Shown one piece after another: positions 32,930 to 45,052 of a stretch of DNA of 64,000 bases. A program made the translations under genes and the position numbers. The notes beneath the pieces are model-generated. The model saw only the letters and a list, made by a program, of their open reading frames with translations, made no database searches and was not told where the DNA came from. Positions within the stretch are counted from its first letter, which is position 1. Every line of letters starts with the position of its first letter. The DNA comes from Hemerocallis citrina (taxonomy: Eukaryota; Streptophyta; Magnoliopsida; Asparagales; Asphodelaceae), in assembly GCA_017893485.1 (NCBI GenBank), contig CM030358.1, positions 253,497,228 to 253,561,227 on the forward strand. Direction: 5' to 3'.

Positions 32930-33629
32930 TATATATAATGGGAGAGTTGGAGTTGTAATTTGTCAACATACAAATTCGTGTGTTGTACGTACAACTCCAA
33001 CTCTTCCATTAATTACAACAAAAATAAACAAACAAAAAAAAATTCTACCTATTTAAACATGCAACGCACGTGTAAATTAATTTTTCAATATTTTTAACAC
33101 CAAATGGGAGAGTAAAATGAACAAGACGGTCAGTCGTCTGTCCGAGTTCGGCTCGAGAAATGGCCCGACCGTGGACCGTCCGAACTATTATACGAACTGA
33201 ACTTAAATAAATTATTAGGTCCGATGTTTCACAGATCTCGAGCCGGACATAAGTCCGTCCGAGAATTATTGTGGTCTGATGCTTTACCAAACCGAGTCTG
33301 GATTATAAAAATTTTGTCCGATCTGGACCGAGTCGGACATAAGTCCGTCCGAATAAAATTTCGGCCAGAGCTTAAACATATGACTGTCCGGTCCCGTCCG
33401 GTCCGATTTATAGCCATAACACCAAACAAACACAAATGTTGCACGTTTAATTCCAATTCTATTTATGAACATCTGCATTGCACGTATAAATCGTAGCTTT
33501 TTTTTAAAAATATTTTGTTCAATTACGCGCAACACACGTCCAACTCCAAAACTATTTTTTAACATGTATATCGCACATGAAAATTCTCCAACTCTTATCA
33601 AAACGTGCATTGCACGTGAAAAATACTAG
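32930..33629 (+). mobile_element. Helitron unit 3 of array (family A)
   Basis: Starts TATATATAATGGGAGAGTTGG directly after unit 2 and ends ACGTGCATTGCACGTG hairpin, AAAAATACTAG|T. Repeated CAACRYGCACGT-type motifs occur inside. A 313-bp insert sits at 33104-33416. Confidence 0.55.
33104..33416. mobile_element. 313-bp insert with 9-bp flanking repeats
   Basis: TAACACCAA occurs on both sides (33095-33103 and 33417-33425). The interior has repeated CCGGACATAAGTCCGTCCGA-like palindromes and GGTCCGG motifs reminiscent of hAT or MULE subterminal DNA. Terminal inversion is poor. Superfamily unassigned. Confidence 0.45.
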
Positions 33630-33765
33630 TAAGGGTAAATGCAACTTTTGGGGTGCAATGCAAAACCAACTGAATGTTAGTGGAGGGAAAATTATGTTGT
33701 AGTCCCTAGGTTGACTAGTCTCTTCTTCTGTAAAAGAAATATGAGTGTTTGTGTTGACACATTTG
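33630..33765. other. Unassigned spacer
   Basis: No feature recognised. Confidence 0.4.
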
Positions 33766-34692
33766 TGTAAATCATCCTAGGTGGTGAATAGGGTGATTCT
33801 GCGGAAATTAAAATTTTAAATAAAATGCATAAAGTCAGGAGATAGAGTTAGAGAAAGTAAACAGGGTAAGCACGCAGGACACAGCGATATAACGTGGTTC
33901 GACCCCCAGGTCTACGTCCACATCACCTACTTGTAGCAATTCTCCGCCACAAGCGTTCCACTATGCTTTAAACTCTTGCACAATGATTCTCTGAATTCAT
34001 ACCGAGAGACTTATTACTCCTGCAGGACTTCTACAAGTAAGTCCCGCAAAACTCACCGAAGTGGAAAAAAAAAAAGAAAAACTCTCAAGTCGATAACGAT
34101 CTTGACTGAATAAAATAATAAAGGCTCTCATGCTCGGATCGTTGATTAAATGATTAGTTCAGAAAAAAATATGATTGCAAGGGATGAAAAATACTTAGTG
34201 AATTTGCTTCTATTTATAGAGCGAGAAAATGTATCTTTCCAAAAATGAAAAGATATTTTCGAAATAATCAAAACTGTATGAGTGTTGTTAACCGCTTTAT
34301 TGAGCAGTCGACCATTCATCTTTTAACCTGAAAGTCGAGCGATGAACAGTCAACTAACTCATCTTTTCACTATGATGAGAGGTCAACTATTGCGATGGTC
34401 GACCAGCATATTGTACGGTCGACCGCTATCGTGCAAAGTCAACATTAATTTGGCGAATTCACTTTATATTCTTTCCAAATGCTAATCAATCAATCAACGA
34501 CACTTTACATAGTATTTTCTAACAAAAACAAAAATACATAATTGATTATTTCTGTCTTTCTTGAGGATTTGAAGCACATGTTTCTTGTGATGCAATCTTC
34601 TTTGATATTTACAATCTTTTCGATACTTTTCACTTTTGCTTGATTGCAAATCATTTTGTATCTTTATTATGATTTTCCTTTTCTATTTTCAT
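33766..34692 (-). repeat. 3' LTR of the 33.8-40.4 kb Copia
   Basis: Starts TGTAAATCATCCTAGG. It contains several GGTCGACC/GTCGACCG motifs (34300-34440). Similarity to the other LTR ends near TTATGATTTTCCTTTTC. Confidence 0.65.
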
Positions 34693-35047
34693 AATGCATC
34701 CTAAATGTTAAAAACAAAACTTGTTTGAAAACATGCAGTCATAAGTTTGAGAAACAAACAATTTGCAGTATTTTCAGCTGATACTTCATGATCTGACTCT
34801 GATTTTAAAAGTTATGAAGTTTCTTCTTTCAAGGCAATGGTCTTGTCTTCAGTTTTGGGTAAAATCCCAATATTCTGCTGGTACCTCTTAGTTTTGGCCA
34901 TCTCCATTTCAAACATCTTCATTTTTTCTTGAAATGTGAAGTAGTCGAAACCTTTTTCTTCAATGTTGCTATTCCTAGATCAAGGGAAGAGTACGTGTGT
35001 CTCCTTTATTGCAGCAGCCTTGATGTCTCATTCAGGTGTGAGACAGC

Positions 35048-35503
35048 TTATGAGTTTTTCGACCTTTCATCTAACCCCTTACCTAAGCTCTCAAGTTCAT
35101 GTGTGATAATATCAAAGCGTGCTAGCATCTGGTCTACGGTCTTTCTTGAAAGGATACGAAAAACGTCAAACTTATAAAAACATAAAGTAACTTTGGTATT
35201 TACCTCAGATGCAGTTCCTTCATGATGCTTGAACATGTTGTTCTAGATTTCATAGGCTATTTTGCAGTTGCGCTAATATTGCATCAATTCTTCATTATTC
35301 AGACCTGCATAAATGCTTTCATGGCTTTGGAGTTTGCAGTTTTCAATGATAGTTCAGTTGATGTGAAGGTTCTTTTTCCATCACTGACAGGGATCTCTGT
35401 TTTATTGACACAAACATTGCATGCTTCATCTCCTAACATCTGCAAAAAAATGAGACATACGGATTTTTCAATCATCATAGAATTTTTCATCAAAATAAGG
35501 TGA
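35048..35503 (-). pseudogene. Copia gag remnant
   Basis: Two minus-strand pieces: 35493-35299 (KAMKAFMQV and upstream) and 35236-35048 (MFKHHEGTASEVNTKV, RKTVDQMLARFDIITHELESLGKGL). The second resembles the Copia gag segment W-x-HEGT-x-VRxxK then MLxxxFxxLxxxLxxLGK. Frames are interrupted and the zinc knuckle is missing. It is the only protein trace in this element. Confidence 0.55.
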
Positions 35504-35620
35504 ACGTGTTAGACTTGTTCCATTAGAGATGAATAACTCCGATGTGTACAAGTTTTTGGGAGGAGAGATTTCGGCCATTGGAACTTTTGCTCAAGCATTT
35601 AAGCTATTAATAAGCACATC

Positions 35621-35632
35621 GCTCTGATACCA
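35621..35632 (-). other. Primer-binding site
   Basis: The minus strand reads TGGTATCAGAGC exactly, just outside the 5' LTR that begins at 35634. Confidence 0.75.
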
Positions 35633-35728
35633 CTATAAATCACCCTAGGGGATGTGAAAAAGGTGATTGAGTGGAAATTAAAAAATTTAATAAAATGCGT
35701 AAAGTAAGGAGATATAGTTACAGAAAGT

Positions 35729-38700
35729 TGTAGCACCCCGAATTTTCAATAAATAAAATTAGAAATACGTAGCACAAATTCCAGAATCAACTTCAATTGT
35801 AATCATAAACATAACAACCAAATAAAGGAAAAATTAAAACTTTTTATTACATCAACTCTTTTACAAAGCACAACGGAATTTAAACACCTTGAATTACAAT
35901 TTTTCACTTTATAATCATTCCTTTTACAAGATATGCATAAACATTAAACATTCAACCACAGGCTCCCAATTCCATACTAATGGTACCTACCTATAAAATA
36001 TGAGACTAGAAATATCCCTAACCCCCAAACTACAGGGGTCAGCCATAACGATGTGAGTGATATTCAAAGAAAATACAAACGTACATGAAAACATAAAGAA
36101 TAAAATCATAAGTCAACAAGTGAAACATATTAACACACTAACAGATGGAACATGAAATAACAATAAATGAAACATAAATCATCAAGTAAAACTAGGCTAA
36201 GTGTCAAGTGTGAGAAAACAAAAAACAAGTATGCATAATACAAGTCAAGAAAAACACAAATGCACATAATGATTACTAATGCAGACTTGTCGGATTCTAT
36301 GCATCTCATTCGACGTAGGTCCGGTCCAAGCCCTTATCGTCCTCCACTTTATAGGGTTTAATCCCTCGTTATGAAACTAATCCTACTACGGTGATAGAAA
36401 CAAGATCTAGAATACTTTGCGAATAGGCCTACGTCCCGGTATCTACCTGCCAGACTAGCGCCATCAACGCGCAAGCATCATATAAGCATTGCTCTGACCC
36501 CAGAGAATCACCTCCCTGTCATGTACCATGCGAATAGGCCTGCCGACCATCAACGCGCAGATACACTGTAAATTCTGCTAATAAGCCTACCGGCCATCGA
36601 CGCGCAAATATATCGAATGTTCCGTGAATAGGCCTACCGACCATCGACACACGAACACATCAAAACTGTCTCACTTCTAGAAATTCCGCAAACAGGCCTA
36701 CCGACCATCGACACGCGAACATACTAGAGAGACACAACAAATACACACTCCCGTAATACACCTGTGCGACTAACAACAGAGCCCATACTTACGTTTCCCA
36801 TGATCTATCACATCTCTACTAGTACCTGTCCTTATGTTTATTATGTTTAATTAATTAATTAGAACACAATCTCTCTAGAGTTGATGTATATCCAACCGGA
36901 CTTAACACAACTAAACCAAGAACGAAGACCCCAACTGGTCAACTTCCACAAAAATCTCATCTGCCGGTATATAAGGGTCCCACTCAACCTCTAGAGTCTC
37001 ACAATCCAAAGTATCATTAATAGTCTTTCTAGGGACTACATCATAACCCTAAATCTCAAATCAAACCCATCTTGGTTTTTATTATACAAAAATACTCTTC
37101 ATTAATCACATTCCTTTTAATCAACCAATATTGCCACGAGAACTCGTTTATATATATAGAAGCACATTCCATCTATGAAAATATAGATTTTTACAAAATC
37201 TGAAAATTATATGACTTTTTACTCAAAACAGTACACTCTAAAATCAATATTAAATTCTGGAAAAATTCACTTAAATCTAGAACATAACAAGGAATGCACC
37301 ATAAAAATCGGGGCTCAAATAAATTAGTTTAAAGTGTTGATATTCAATAAATTCTGAAAACTATCTTTCATCCAAAAATCTGAAAGTTACATAATATAGT
37401 TCCTCAAAACAGTGCATTCTATGGTCGATATTAAATTTTGGAAAAATCAATTTAAATTCAACACATAACGAGAAATTCACCATAAAAATATGGACTTAAA
37501 TAAATTAGTTTAAAGGGTTCATATTCAATAAATTCTGAAAACTAACTGTTATTTCAAAAATCTGACACTACGACAGTACAGTAGTAGAAATTGCATATTT
37601 TACAATCTATGAGTCGGATTGAGGATCCGTCAGATGTTATGGAAACTAGACCCAATTAGATACAATTTCTATTTAATAAGTTTTAGGTAATATTATCAGA
37701 AACTATGTCGAAATCTCGTTTCAATCTGTAACAGACAGCAGGTTAGACCATACAATGTCTTTAAAATCTCATCCAAAATTGATCGACCCACTTAAATATA
37801 TTCGTTTAAACTCGTATATAGATGCTCTCATATGTATACTAGAGTCCCCAAAATATAGCACACAAAATTACGCTCGGAAACCACATGAAAACACCAAAAA
37901 ACGATCGAATACACAACGAACAGCAGCAGTCAATAGGCTGCGGGTTGAATAGTACCCTCGGTTACCTTCACCCATGAACAGTAACCCTCGGTACTATTCA
38001 CTCGAGACTCCAACAGCCCTGGCCAAGGGTTCAAACCTCTAAACCCTAGCTCCCAATGTATTTGAATGTATTTTCATATATATTTCTTTCCATATACTCT
38101 TTGTATGCATTAATAATTAGGGTTTGTCATCAAGATATTTATTTGCTTTAAAATAGCGAATTAAACATTAAAATTCATTTTTTAATCTTTTTAAACATGC
38201 CCTTGAATTAACCACCAAGATTCAACCACTACAATCACCTATATTCTCATTAGGTTTATTTCTTTAAGCAAAATATCAATCTTTCATGCATAAGCCACTT
38301 TATTCAAAATAAATTACTTTTGATCCATGCAACAATTATTCAAACCCCAATATTAAGTTTCAATTTTGATAATAAAAAATAACGAATAACATGGAAAGAT
38401 CTACTTTATGATCAATCAAGCATGAATTTAAGCGTATATAACAAGTTTTAAGTATCTCTACATATCTTTACCATCTACAATTAAAACTATAGATCCCAAA
38501 TTAGATTTTTCATCCATCATCAATATTTAACACTTAAGATTAATATAACATGATCATCTCTCATAAAAATTGCATCTTTAGTTCACGTAAACATCTAGAA
38601 TTTCATTCATCATGCATAGCAACTATCATAATTAAACTATCAAAATATAGATCTACAAATTCACAATAAGCCCTAGCATGATCTCTACTAGATTCATCAT

Positions 38701-39367
38701 GATAATATAAGTAAAACACATCAAGAGACGAGAAGTATCACTCACCTCAAAGATATCAACTTGAAGAACAGTAGTAGTAATAAAGAAAGTCTTCTCCTTG
38801 CAAAAGTCCAAGATCCAAGCTTTAATCTCCAAGAAAATAATGCGAAAAATATGTTTTGAGTTCACATAGAGATAGGCGGCTGTTGCCCCTAATATAGTTC
38901 GGGATTGGCCTTCTAGAGTTCCACAAAAGTTTACAAAATTACTCTCCAAGAAGATTATTTATTTACATATATGAATCCATTCCAATTATATGTTAATAAA
39001 ATTAATTTAAAATTAAATTAAATTAAATCCCTTCACATCTCCAGATCTGGCCGACCAACATATGCAACCCGAAATTTCAAAATCTGGAGTTTTTACTCCA
39101 AGTGGCAATTTTGCACAAAAGTCCTTCATTTTTTAGTATTTGCAAATATGTCATAATTTATTCAAAAAAAATCCAGAAAATTTATAAATAATATCTACTA
39201 ATAAATGTTAGATTTCCCAAATAGATTTTCTGACTTTTTGTTTCTTTGCACGTGTTTTGCACGTGCAAAAAGATAAATTTCAGAAAAAATATTTATTAAA
39301 TCACAAAAATTCATTTTAATTTATTCATAAATTCGAAAATATTATTTAAAAATTCCAGGGTGTTACA
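35729..39367 (-). mobile_element. Tekay-like solo LTR (3,639 bp)
   Basis: Minus-strand ends TGTAACACCCTGG ... CGGGGTGCTACA, flanked by an exact AAAGT duplication (35724-35728, 39368-39372). The paired Copia LTR provides the empty site. It carries tandem repeats at 36430-36740, a GCACGTGTTTTGCACGTGC hairpin near 39248 and no pol coding sequence. Confidence 0.8.
36430..36740. repeat. Tandem repeats (AATAGGCCTACCGACCATCGACRCGC)
   Basis: Five to six degenerate units of about 50-70 bp with a conserved CCTACCGACCATCGAC core, inside the solo LTR. The position mirrors the 4994-5262 repeats, but the sequence differs. Confidence 0.7.
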
Positions 39368-39746
39368 AAAGTAAACAGTGCATGCACGCAAGACATAACA
39401 ATATAACGTGATTCGACCCCCTGGTCTACATCCACCCACCTACTTGTAGCAATTCTCCGCCACAAGCATTCCACTATACTTTAAACCCTTGTACAGTAAT
39501 TCTCGGAATTCAGGCCGAGAGACCTATTACAACCGTAGGGCTTCTATAAGTAAGTCCCGCAAAACTCACCGAAGTGGAAGAAAAATAAAAACTCTCAAGA
39601 TTTATAACGATCTTGACTGAAGAAAACAATAAAAGCTCTCACACTCGGATCGTTAATTGAATGATTAGGTCAGAAGAATTATGATTTCAATGGATGAAGT
39701 ATACTCAGTGAATTCGCCTCTATTTATAGAGCGGGAAAATGTATAT

Positions 39747-40054
39747 TTCCAAAATGAAAAGATATTTCGGAAATAGTCAAAACTGTATGAGTACGGTCGA
39801 CCATTTTATTGAGCAGTCGACCGTTCATCTTTTAACCCGAAAGTCGAGTGATGAATGGTCGACTGACTCATCTTTTTACTATGATAAGCGGTCGAATGTT
39901 CCAAAAATGAAAAGATATTTCCGAAATATTCAAAACTGTACGAATGCGATCGCCCGCTTTATTGAGCAGTCGACCGTTCATCTTTTAACCTGAAAGTTGA
40001 GCGATGAAGGGTCAACTGACTCATCTTTTCACTATGATGAGCGGTCGACTGTTG
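39747..40054. repeat. About 154-bp tandem duplication in the Copia LTR
   Basis: CCAAAATGAAAAGATATTT ... GCGGTCGA occurs at about 39747-39900 and again at about 39901-40054. The left LTR has one copy. It doubles the set of GTCGACCG motifs. Confidence 0.8.
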
Positions 40055-40357
40055 CGATGGTCGATCGACATATTGTACGATCGACCGCTATCGTGCAGAA
40101 TCAACATTAATTGGGCGAATCCACTTTATATTCTTTCCAAATACTAATCAATCAATCAACGGCTTTTTACTTATATAGTATTTTCTCACAAAAAACAGAA
40201 ATAAACAATTCAATTATTGCTGACTTTCATGAGGATTTGAAGCACATGATTCTTATGATGCAATGTTCTTTGATATTTGCAATCTTTTCGATACTTTCCA
40301 CTTTTGCTTGATTGCAAATTGTTTCGTATCTTTATTATGATTTTTCTTTTCCTGTAA

Positions 40358-40958
40358 AATCTGTGAAACTCAACTAAAAAATATTAGTTGTAAATGATAT
40401 ATTTTGTGCACACCAAACTTAAGATCAACAGTTTGATGCGTGTGAAAGATGTCTTTTGTGTGTTCCAAACTTGGAATGAAAGTGATTTGAGTTATAGCGT
40501 ACAAAGTTAGTGTAAGCGATTAGGATGTTGGGTAATGGCCATGAGTTTGGTACTAACAATATTGATGACAAAAAGGCATTACCATTAGCGTTACGCTTTG
40601 GATTTTTTTCTTAAGTACCTGTAGATCGGAAATATTTGTTCTAGTACACAATTTAGATGAACCTATTCAGTTATGACCTTACGTTAAGGTCGTAATCAGA
40701 TTATGAAAGGCTTTTTGTAGTTCGGAATCATAACCATCCATGACGTCTACGTTCTTGAATACATATTTACTTTTCTTGCTATATTAATTGATAGAATCTG
40801 AATCCGTACTAAAGATACTGTGGTTAGCGCACACTAATAACAAGTGTAGATTATACAGATCATGCAAAATGAAGAACATACAGGCTTCCCATTCATAAAA
40901 GCTAGCTAGCTATACTTTTATGTGTTATATGGAACCCACATATATTTCCTCAGTAGCG
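40358..40958. other. Unassigned spacer
   Basis: A/T-rich. No gene or terminus recognised. It ends with the left copy of the L1 target duplication (40959-40971). Confidence 0.4.
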
Positions 40959-41377
40959 TGTAGTAGTATAATTTTTATTATTTTTTTTTATTATTATTTT
41001 TTTTTTGACGGAATTTTATTATTTTTTTTTAAAAGATAAAGATGGCACGAGAGTTGCCATATCGGGAAATCATATTAATCACCCAAATAATTACATCAAG
41101 GATACATAAAGTCTCTACAAAAGCTCACAATACACTTAGCCATCTATTACAAAGGGTACAAGAACCACCAAAAAGACCCTCAGGTAGCATCACTACTCAT
41201 CTTCCCCAAAAGAAATAGATGCGTATTGCAGTAACAGAAAGCATAATAACTCTAAACTCCATCAATTCCTACTCAGCTCTTGCCCGATAATCCCCCACAA
41301 TCCTGCCTCCGACCTATAGGCAATGTGGGGAGATGATCTCATCAGTTGTTGCCGAGTGTGCTGCCCGCATTAGTGGT

Positions 41378-42020
41378 TCAGAAAAGAAGACCTGTGCATG
41401 CTTTCTTCCTCATACCTGGGATAGATAACCAAGATGATGTGAGAGATAGAATTTTATACATCATTTGAACAAAGTTACTAGAATGATTTCTAAAGCAGAC
41501 ATCGTTCCTATCAATCCAAATGACCCATAAATAAGCAGCCACTAAGCTATCCCACTCCCTACGACGTCCGCGAAGTAACTCTAACTCTCTAACCTCATCC
41601 CACAAAGAAGACACACAAAGGGGAACACCGTACAATCCAAAGCCTAGGATATCCCATATACTTTTACTATACACACATTCGAGGAACAGATGATTGATAG
41701 TCTCAACCCTGCTCCCGCATCTCGGGCACAAGACCGCGGTGATTAATCCTCTCTTAGCCAGGTTATCCCTAGTTAAGATAGCATCCTTGGATACCAGTCA
41801 CATAAACGCCCGGACTTTGTTTGGGGCACACGAATTTCATATAACTTTATTCGCAACACTTCTAATTCCCCTTGTCGGAGAGAGCTGAGTACAAGGCTCT
41901 AACCAAAAATTTGTTGTTGGTTTGCAAGCGCCATCCCCTCTCATCCTGCTGGTCATCCAAAGCATATAAGTGATTCCCAATCCATGAATAAATCGGGACA
42001 AGACTGGAATTGGTGTTGTC
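41378..42020 (-). pseudogene. L1 ORF2 C-terminal zf-RVT region
   Basis: The frame from 41731 reads CPRCGSRVETINHLFLECVYSKSIW, the plant zf-RVT motif (C-x2-C ... H-x4-C) that follows L1 reverse transcriptase, then a helical tail SLVAAYLWVIWIDRNDVCF. Upstream the homology continues to about 42020 but is broken by stops (for example in the YLN-G-PG stretch). Confidence 0.75.
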
Positions 42021-42264
42021 ATTACTTGAAGGAAGTAATCTAATCTGCTAAGAGGACTGAACCCAGTAGTCTGAGACTAGTGCAGATTCATTGGATGAGC
42101 TCGCAAAAATCTCGGGAAATAAGGAAGCTAACGTATTGGGACTAGCCCAAGCGTCAAGCCAAAATCTGGTATTTTCCCCATTCCCCACCCTACTTGGAGA
42201 ATGACCGTGGAACAGTTCGCCCACTCTGTCAATACCTCTCCAAATAGGGGAGATGCCTCTACGA

Positions 42265-42288
42265 TGTCCCCCCCCCCCCCCCCCCCCC
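42265..42288. repeat. Poly(C) run inside LINE ORF2
   Basis: About 22 C residues (G on the LINE strand). It interrupts the frame between the reverse transcriptase and zf-RVT regions and is probably a replication slip in a G-rich spot. Confidence 0.85.
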
Positions 42289-42399
42289 GAATTTGAATCT
42301 TCTCTGCCTTCTATAACGCAGCCAAACGGTCCTTTGAACAGCTGATCGGCGGGAATGAATCTTCCACCACCATTTGCATAGGAGTGCCTTGTTCATATC

Positions 42400-44130
42400 T
42401 CAGAGATTTAGGATTCCCAGCCCTCCAAACTCTTTTTTCCGGCAAACAACGCTCCACCTGACTAAAGGCAGACCTTTACCATCTTCTCGGCTCCCCTTCC
42501 ATAAAAAGTTTCTACGAATTTTGTCAATCTTATTGATAACCCAAGCGGGGAATTCATAGATGGACATCCAATAAATGGGAAGATTGGATAGTACATCGTT
42601 AATGAGAGTGATTCTGCCTCCCAGAGAAAGGTGTTTCCTCTTCCATCCGCGAAGTCGCTTGTGGATTCTCTCTATAAGAATCATCCAATTATTCCGCTTT
42701 AGCCTACCTGGGCGCAAAGGGATTCCTAGGTATCTAATGGGAAACTTCCCCACTTTACAATCCTGAATGCTTGCCAGGAAAGTAGGGGCCACCTCATCAC
42801 ATCTGCCAAGGCCGATGATGTTGCTCTTCTCATAGTTAACTTTGAGTCCGCACCAAGCCTCAAAAAACACCAAAATTCCTTTGAAAATGAGAACCTCATT
42901 AATCTCATTCCTACCGAACAGAAGTGTATCATCAGCATACTGAAGAATCGGGATCTCGTGAGTACCGTCGAGACTTCCAATGCCTCGAAGGATATTTATG
43001 TTGGTGCAGTGCTGCGTCATTTCAGAGAGTACATCGGTTACCAGCGAGAAAAGAAGAGGGGGCAATGGGTCACCCTGACGAAGCCCTCTTTTGCAAGCGA
43101 TTAGGTTGTTGACAGATCCATTCACCAGTATAGAGGATTTACCACCCCTAATGCACTTGTTAATCCAACTGATCCATTTGGGACCAAAACCTCTAGACTG
43201 GAGTACCTCTATAACACTGTCCCGTTCCACCGTGTCATAAGCCTTTTCAAAGTCAAGTTTTAGCATAAAACCCTCTACTCTGTCTCTATCGCACTGAAAG
43301 ATGGTCTCATGGGCAATAGCTATACTATCTAGGATGTCACGCCCTTCAATGAATCCATTCTGAGCTGGGTGGATGATGTCTCTAAGGCACATGTTCAACC
43401 TTGTAGCCAAAACTTTCGTTATTATGTTAAGGGAGCAATTCAGAAGGCTAATGGGTCTTAGGTTCCCAACCTCTTTGACCTCGTCTGTTTTGGGGATTAA
43501 GACAATGGACGCGTAATTGAGCCGATCAATCTAAGCGTTGCTCTCAAAAAGTTCGTCAAAAATACAGATGAGATCCATTTTAATAACATCCCAAAAAGAA
43601 GAGTAAAAAATGACAGGAAAACCGTCCGGTCCAGGCGATTTATCCTGACCTAACTCTTTGATAGCACTAAGAATCTTACTCATCTCAAAAGGTTCCTCTA
43701 ATTTGTCCGGACCGCCGATATTAGGTCGGGACCAGAAGGACTCATTCAGATGGCAAAAGCCCTCTCTAGAATGCCTTAGAAGGCCTCTAAAGTGATCTTC
43801 TATATCAGAGAATACCAAGCTTTGATCTGCCTCCCACCTATTGTTAATGTTAAGCCCAGAAATAAAGTTCGATCTTCTCTGCCCGTTAGCTATCCTATGG
43901 AAGTAAGCCGTGTTGGCATCCCCATTTTGTGGCCATTGGTCTCGAGATCTTTGCCTCCAATAGTCCTCCTCTTTTTGGAATAGCGCGTCAAGTTCGAACC
44001 TAGCCCTATGCATATCCTCTCTCTCCGAAATGGATAAACCTCTACTTTCTTCTGAAAGCTCTAGCGCATGAATCTGCCCCGCAATCCTATCTTTATCCCT
44101 CTTATCTTTTTTCTCTCTTCGCCCACCCAC
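42400..44130 (-). pseudogene. L1 ORF2 reverse transcriptase
   Basis: The frame from 44130 carries the RT N-terminus (NGDANTAYFHRIANGQRR, SPGPDGFPVIFY). After a TAG at 43531-43533 it continues in the same frame with NGFIEGRDILDSI, LDFEKAYD, RQGDPLPP and QYADDTLLF. YADD holds the catalytic Asp pair; the usual RQGDPLSP has Pro for Ser. A second stop, TGA at 42400-42402, follows GGLGILNL where RNL-R is usual, consistent with CGA to TGA. This enzyme would copy LINE RNA at nicked target DNA. The endonuclease lies upstream in a different frame, so one frameshift occurred near 44100-44130. Confidence 0.88.
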
Positions 44131-45011
44131 CGTCTTAGTCTACCTCTAAGTCTACTGATTTTGACGTTCCAAGTTGCGACCGCACCCCTACGACCATCCT
44201 CTCTCATGTCAATGGGCTCATTCCATGAGCTCTCAACAATGTCCCGAAGGTTACTGTTTCTCAACCAAGCTTTCTCAAATCGGAACAATTTGACCTTCGG
44301 GCGGTTTACCCCACCCGATGAAAGGATCAAAGGAACGTGATCAGAGGTATGTCTAAATGCCATCGCAGCCGCAGCAAGGGGAAAATGATCTTCCCAATCC
44401 TGCGACACAAAAATACGATCCAATTTGGCCAAAATGGGACAATCGTGCATATTCGACCACATAAATTTACGGTCAGAGAACTGAATCTCACGTAAATCTA
44501 ACGAGTCTATGACCCCATTGAAAGTAGCTCTCTCATCTAGGCTACTCCCTCTACCTAAGTGCTCATCCGCATAGCGAATGATATTGAAATCCCCCCCGAT
44601 AATCCACGCATTTCCCCAGTGATTGTGAACATCGTCCAGTTCAGACCAAAACGATGAGTGTTCAGCAGCACTGTTAAGACCACAGACCATGGAGAAAACT
44701 TGCACGAAATCATCTTTCTTATCTCTGAGTCTCAGGGAAACAGAGAATTCTCCGATGAAGCAATCAAGGCATTGAAAGAGATCCGCATTAAACCCCACCG
44801 AAATCCCTCCCGCCTGTCCCCGAGATGGTTTAGAGCACCATTCCCAGTTCCGATACGGAATAAGCTTGTCAAGCAAATCATCTTGAGGTGAGGCCAACTT
44901 TGTATCACAGAGTCCAGTCACTGAAGGATGATAGGATGCTAAGGTCTCTCTGACAATCCTATGCTTTTTACTACAATTTAACCTTCTAACATTCCAGAAG
45001 ACGTATACCAT
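44061..45011 (-). pseudogene. L1 ORF2 AP-type endonuclease
   Basis: The 316-residue open frame begins MVYVFWNVRRLN. It has the endonuclease/exonuclease/phosphatase motifs IIGGDFNIIR (138-146) and HTSDHVPLI (221-229), the His-Asp pair near the end of the fold. The usual QETK motif reads CDTK at 35-38, so the metal-binding Glu is Asp. The domain nicks target DNA to prime reverse transcription. The frame is intact here but loses phase with the downstream reverse transcriptase at about 44110. Confidence 0.85.
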
Positions 45012-45052
45012 TGATCAACCTGATAAAGATCTCTCGGGTGGTAGGACCATCA

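Larger units (their letters stand above)
33766..40357 (-). mobile_element. Non-autonomous Copia element with interrupted 5' LTR
   Basis: The LTRs at about 33766-34692 and 35634-40357 share AATAAAATGC, AACGTGGTTCGACCCCC, CAATTCTCCGCCACAAGC and CACTTTTGCTTGATTGCAAAT. The primer site is at 35621-35632. The internal region is only about 940 bp and encodes a degraded gag, with no protease, integrase or reverse transcriptase. The right LTR is enlarged by a 3,639-bp solo LTR and an internal duplication of about 154 bp. The outer right boundary is approximate. Confidence 0.7.
35634..40357 (-). repeat. 5' LTR, split by a solo LTR
   Basis: 35634-35728 plus 39368-40357 together match 33766-34692. The join AGAAAGT|AAACAG is continuous in the other LTR, confirming the insertion site. 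Confidence 0.7.

Noticed and set aside
36430..36740. CRISPR-like repeat-spacer array
   Set aside because: Units are degenerate, spacers are partly conserved, and the block sits inside a plant LTR with target duplication; it is a tandem repeat.
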